Shown in pieces: positions 20,626-22,605 of a stretch of DNA of 22,605 nt. How positions within the stretch are numbered: position 1 is the stretch's first letter; every line of letters starts with the position of its first letter. Under the pieces are notes generated by a model, which worked only from the letters and a program-made list of their open reading frames with translations, was not told where the DNA came from and did not search any database. This DNA is from VGCC01 sp044375955 (GTDB lineage: Bacteria > Actinomycetota > Actinomycetes > S36-B12). Both the position numbers and the translations under genes were made by a program. The stretch lies in NCBI GenBank assembly GCA_044375955.1, contig JBILLS010000033.1, forward strand, positions 1-22,605, read 5' to 3'.

Positions 20626-22605
20626 CAACCCACCGAGGTGACGTACACCAGGATGGCAGTGGCGATGAGCACCGCGATCCCACCGACCCGGTAGGCGACG
20701 ACCATGGAGGGTCGGAAGTACCAGCGCACCTCATCCTCGTCGACGCCGTTTCGTCCGATGAGCCAGAGCAGCCCGAGGATGAAGTCGGGGATGAGGACGG
20801 CGACGAAGGCGATCCTCGCGTACGTGTTGCCGTCAGAGATCGAGTCGCCGAGCAGGCTGGTGATGATGAGGTAGAGCAGCAGGATGAAGGCCAGATAGGG
20901 AAGTCCCTCGGGCAGGAGTCGCCAGATACCCGGGAAGTTGGGAAGCCGCTCGCTGAACGGGCCGGCGAGCAGGGGGATCAGGAAGAGCACACCGGCGACC
21001 CATAACTGCCACACGTTCCCGATGAATGCGGCGCTGATGAAGATGAAGATTGCCGTGCGCAGGCAGCCAGAAATGAGCTGCTGGGTCGTTCCCGCCTGGT
21101 CAACCTCGGCCGGGAGGATCGTGGCCATGCGCTCGGGGAACCAGCGTGCGGCGATCTCCTCGAGCCCGATCTTGGCGAGCATCATGATGAGCACGATGAC
21201 GCACAGGGTCATGGCCTCGTCTGCGATCGGGAATGCCGCTCCGCCAAGCGGCGGCAGTGCTGTGGCGATGTTGAACGTCACGTAGGCGGCGAACAGGGGC
21301 ACGATGACGATGTCGGCGAGCCGCTCCCACAGGTAGGAACTGCCGGAGAGCGGAAGCCGGCGGATATTGCGGAACGATGCGCCGATGATCCCCGGCCCGA
21401 CGAGGAGCAGGCTGACGCCGAGCAGGGTGCGCAGGCTGTCCCAGCCGATGATCCCGCCGGAGAACGTGACGACGAGCGCGAACGCGGTGGTGGCGAGCAG
21501 CCCGGCGAATGCGTCGACGATGCCGATCGCCATGAGAATGATGAGCAGGGCGAGTGCCGGGGGCTGGGCGATGCCATTGCCGGTGAGCGCCGCCACGATG
21601 CCGACGATCACCCCGGCGATGGGAAGGAGAAGGCTTGCGCTGCCGAAGATGGCGCGCACCGGCGCCCCGTCGGTGACGATGCGACTGAGCAGTGGGCTCG
21701 TCGATGCAACCTTGGAAGCGAGCACGAACGATCCCTCGTCCACATAGGACGTGAACGGTGATCGGTGCAAGCGGGAGGCATCGCCCACCGCGGCGCCGAG
21801 TGGGACGAATACCGTCATCCACCCGCGGTTGTGCGAGACGTCGGTATCGGGAATCTCGTCCGAGCGATCGAAGTTCCCCTCTTTGAGGCCACCGCCGGCG
21901 ACGGACTCCCCAGCGCGGGCGGCGGCGCGGCCAGAAGTCGCTGCTCCCGCTGCCGCACCGACCGCTCCGATGATGGCCAGTGCGGCGATGCTTGTGGCGA
22001 CCACCGCGGTCGGGTTGTCGAGCGCCACGACGGGCTCGTAGGGCGGAGCCTTTGCGGATGCGGGCAGCGCCGGCGCGCTGAGTGTCGCGGGATCGACCGG
22101 ATCATCCACGGATGTCAGCGTCCCGTCGGGACCGATGCTGAATCCGGTGGCGATTTCGACCGGCTGGCCATCCGCGTCCGTGCCGCGCACAAGCAGGGAG
22201 TGCTCCCCGGGTCCGAGATCCCCAGGCAGTGCGACGGAGACGGCGAATGCGCCGGTGTCGTCGGCGAGATCCGTCGCGAGCAGCCGTGGCGTCGAGAACG
22301 CCCAGATCTCGAAGCGACTGCCGGGGGCCAGTCCGCTTCCAGACGCCTCGACCGTGGCCGATTCCGCATTGTCGCCGACGCCTGCGGACAGCGTCACAGT
22401 GAGCTGGCTGCCGGAGGCCTCCTCGACAACCTCTTCGTCGACAACCTCTTCGTCGACAACCTCTTCGTCGACAACCTCTTCGTCGACCGCCGTCTCGTCG
22501 AGCATGTCCTCGTCGAGCATGTCCTCGTCGAGCATGTCCTCGTCGAGCATGTCCTCGTCGAGCATGTCCTCGTCGAGCATGTCCTCGTCGAGCATGTCCT
22601 CGTCG
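20625..22605 (-). CDS. Large polytopic membrane protein with acidic repeats and Ig-like domain, 5' truncated
   Basis: The frame stays open to the window edge, so the true start is outside; at least 659 residues are seen. Numbered from the methionine at 22595: acidic five-residue repeats (1-60: MLDED, then one DETAV, then DEEVV), a beta-sandwich domain like bacterial Ig-type surface modules (about 64-155, with VEASGSGLAPGSRFEIWAFS), a Pro/Ala linker, a first hydrophobic helix (197-218), a 100-residue hydrophilic stretch (219-316), then about ten membrane helices to 652. The C-terminal part resembles no transporter I can name. The repeats and Ig-like domain are probably extracytoplasmic. A signal peptide would be expected upstream. 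Function unknown; surface or envelope role inferred from layout. Confidence 0.85.
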   Translation of the reverse strand, partial: DEDMLDEDMLDEDMLDEDMLDEDMLDEDMLDEDMLDETAVDEEVVDEEVVDEEVVDEEVVEEASGSQLTVTLSAGVGDNAESATVEASGSGLAPGSRFEIWAFSTPRLLATDLADDTGAFAVSVALPGDLGPGEHSLLVRGTDADGQPVEIATGFSIGPDGTLTSVDDPVDPATLSAPALPASAKAPPYEPVVALDNPTAVVATSIAALAIIGAVGAAAGAATSGRAAARAGESVAGGGLKEGNFDRSDEIPDTDVSHNRGWMTVFVPLGAAVGDASRLHRSPFTSYVDEGSFVLASKVASTSPLLSRIVTDGAPVRAIFGSASLLLPIAGVIVGIVAALTGNGIAQPPALALLIILMAIGIVDAFAGLLATTAFALVVTFSGGIIGWDSLRTLLGVSLLLVGPGIIGASFRNIRRLPLSGSSYLWERLADIVIVPLFAAYVTFNIATALPPLGGAAFPIADEAMTLCVIVLIMMLAKIGLEEIAARWFPERMATILPAEVDQAGTTQQLISGCLRTAIFIFISAAFIGNVWQLWVAGVLFLIPLLAGPFSERLPNFPGIWRLLPEGLPYLAFILLLYLIITSLLGDSISDGNTYARIAFVAVLIPDFILGLLWLIGRNGVDEDEVRWYFRPSMVVAYRVGGIAVLIATAILVYVTSVG
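22426..22605 (-). repeat. In-frame 15-bp tandem repeat array (12 units, continues past the edge)
   Basis: On the plus strand: four identical units ACAACCTCTTCGTCG (22426-22485), one transitional unit ACCGCCGTCTCGTCG (22486-22500), and seven identical units AGCATGTCCTCGTCG (22501-22605). Units share the suffix TCGTCG. In the minus-strand protein they encode DEEVV, DETAV and DEDML. Perfect identity within each block points to recent expansion by slippage or unequal exchange. Confidence 0.97.

Noticed and set aside
22426..22605. CRISPR array
   Set aside because: The units are 15 bp, directly adjoining and in frame with a long coding region; there are no unique spacers and no cas genes.

Overview
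The window comes from a high-GC actinobacterium, most likely a planktonic aquatic one. The evidence is the order of a conserved actinobacterial block (DUF2017 - Mec-type JAMM peptidase - CysO - CysM - MurI - RNase PH - RdgB), frequent GTG starts and ATGA/GTGA overlaps, and an actinorhodopsin-type light-driven proton pump. Placement near the freshwater/marine actinorhodopsin-bearing lineages is inference; no rRNA marker is present.

Layout. 1-3057: the 3' end of a DUF2017 gene, a rhodopsin gene on the opposite strand, then the mec-cysO-cysM cysteine-synthesis operon. 3061-5745: a small membrane protein (minus), then murI, rph and rdgB. The rdgB frame runs into a tRNA-Leu(UAG) gene on the other strand (5694-5778). 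5940-8610: a three-gene metal ABC importer (lipoprotein, ATPase, permease) behind a promoter-borne dyad. 8696-11761: a DUF3618-like protein, an orphan GroES-like protein, a PAPS-type sulfotransferase and a phytoene-desaturase-like FAD oxidoreductase, tightly packed on one strand. 11758-14609 (minus): chrA, an Rrf2-family regulator without Fe-S cysteines, and a secreted alpha/beta hydrolase. 14811-17335: a polar amino-acid ABC importer (lipoprotein, permease, ATPase). 17536-18348: an exported acetolactate decarboxylase with a perfect 16-bp palindrome upstream. 18423-20127: three small or medium membrane proteins of unknown function. 20275-20347: tRNA-Lys(CUU). 20361-20625: a decayed Gfo/Idh/MocA oxidoreductase fragment. 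20625-22605: a large polytopic membrane protein whose extracytoplasmic part carries a 15-bp / 5-residue acidic tandem repeat that continues past the window edge.

How the parts fit. The left half is mostly housekeeping: sulfur-carrier-dependent cysteine synthesis from O-phosphoserine, D-glutamate supply for the wall, RNA 3' processing and nucleotide-pool cleaning. The rhodopsin is an insertion into that block and would add light-driven proton motive force, which could help power uptake. The right half is accessory: uptake systems, oxyanion transport, an exported enzyme and surface or membrane proteins. I found no phage, IS element, CRISPR array or defence system. The points most worth a second look are the rhodopsin insertion, the rdgB/tRNA overlap, the exported acetolactate decarboxylase with its palindrome, and the repeat-bearing membrane protein.
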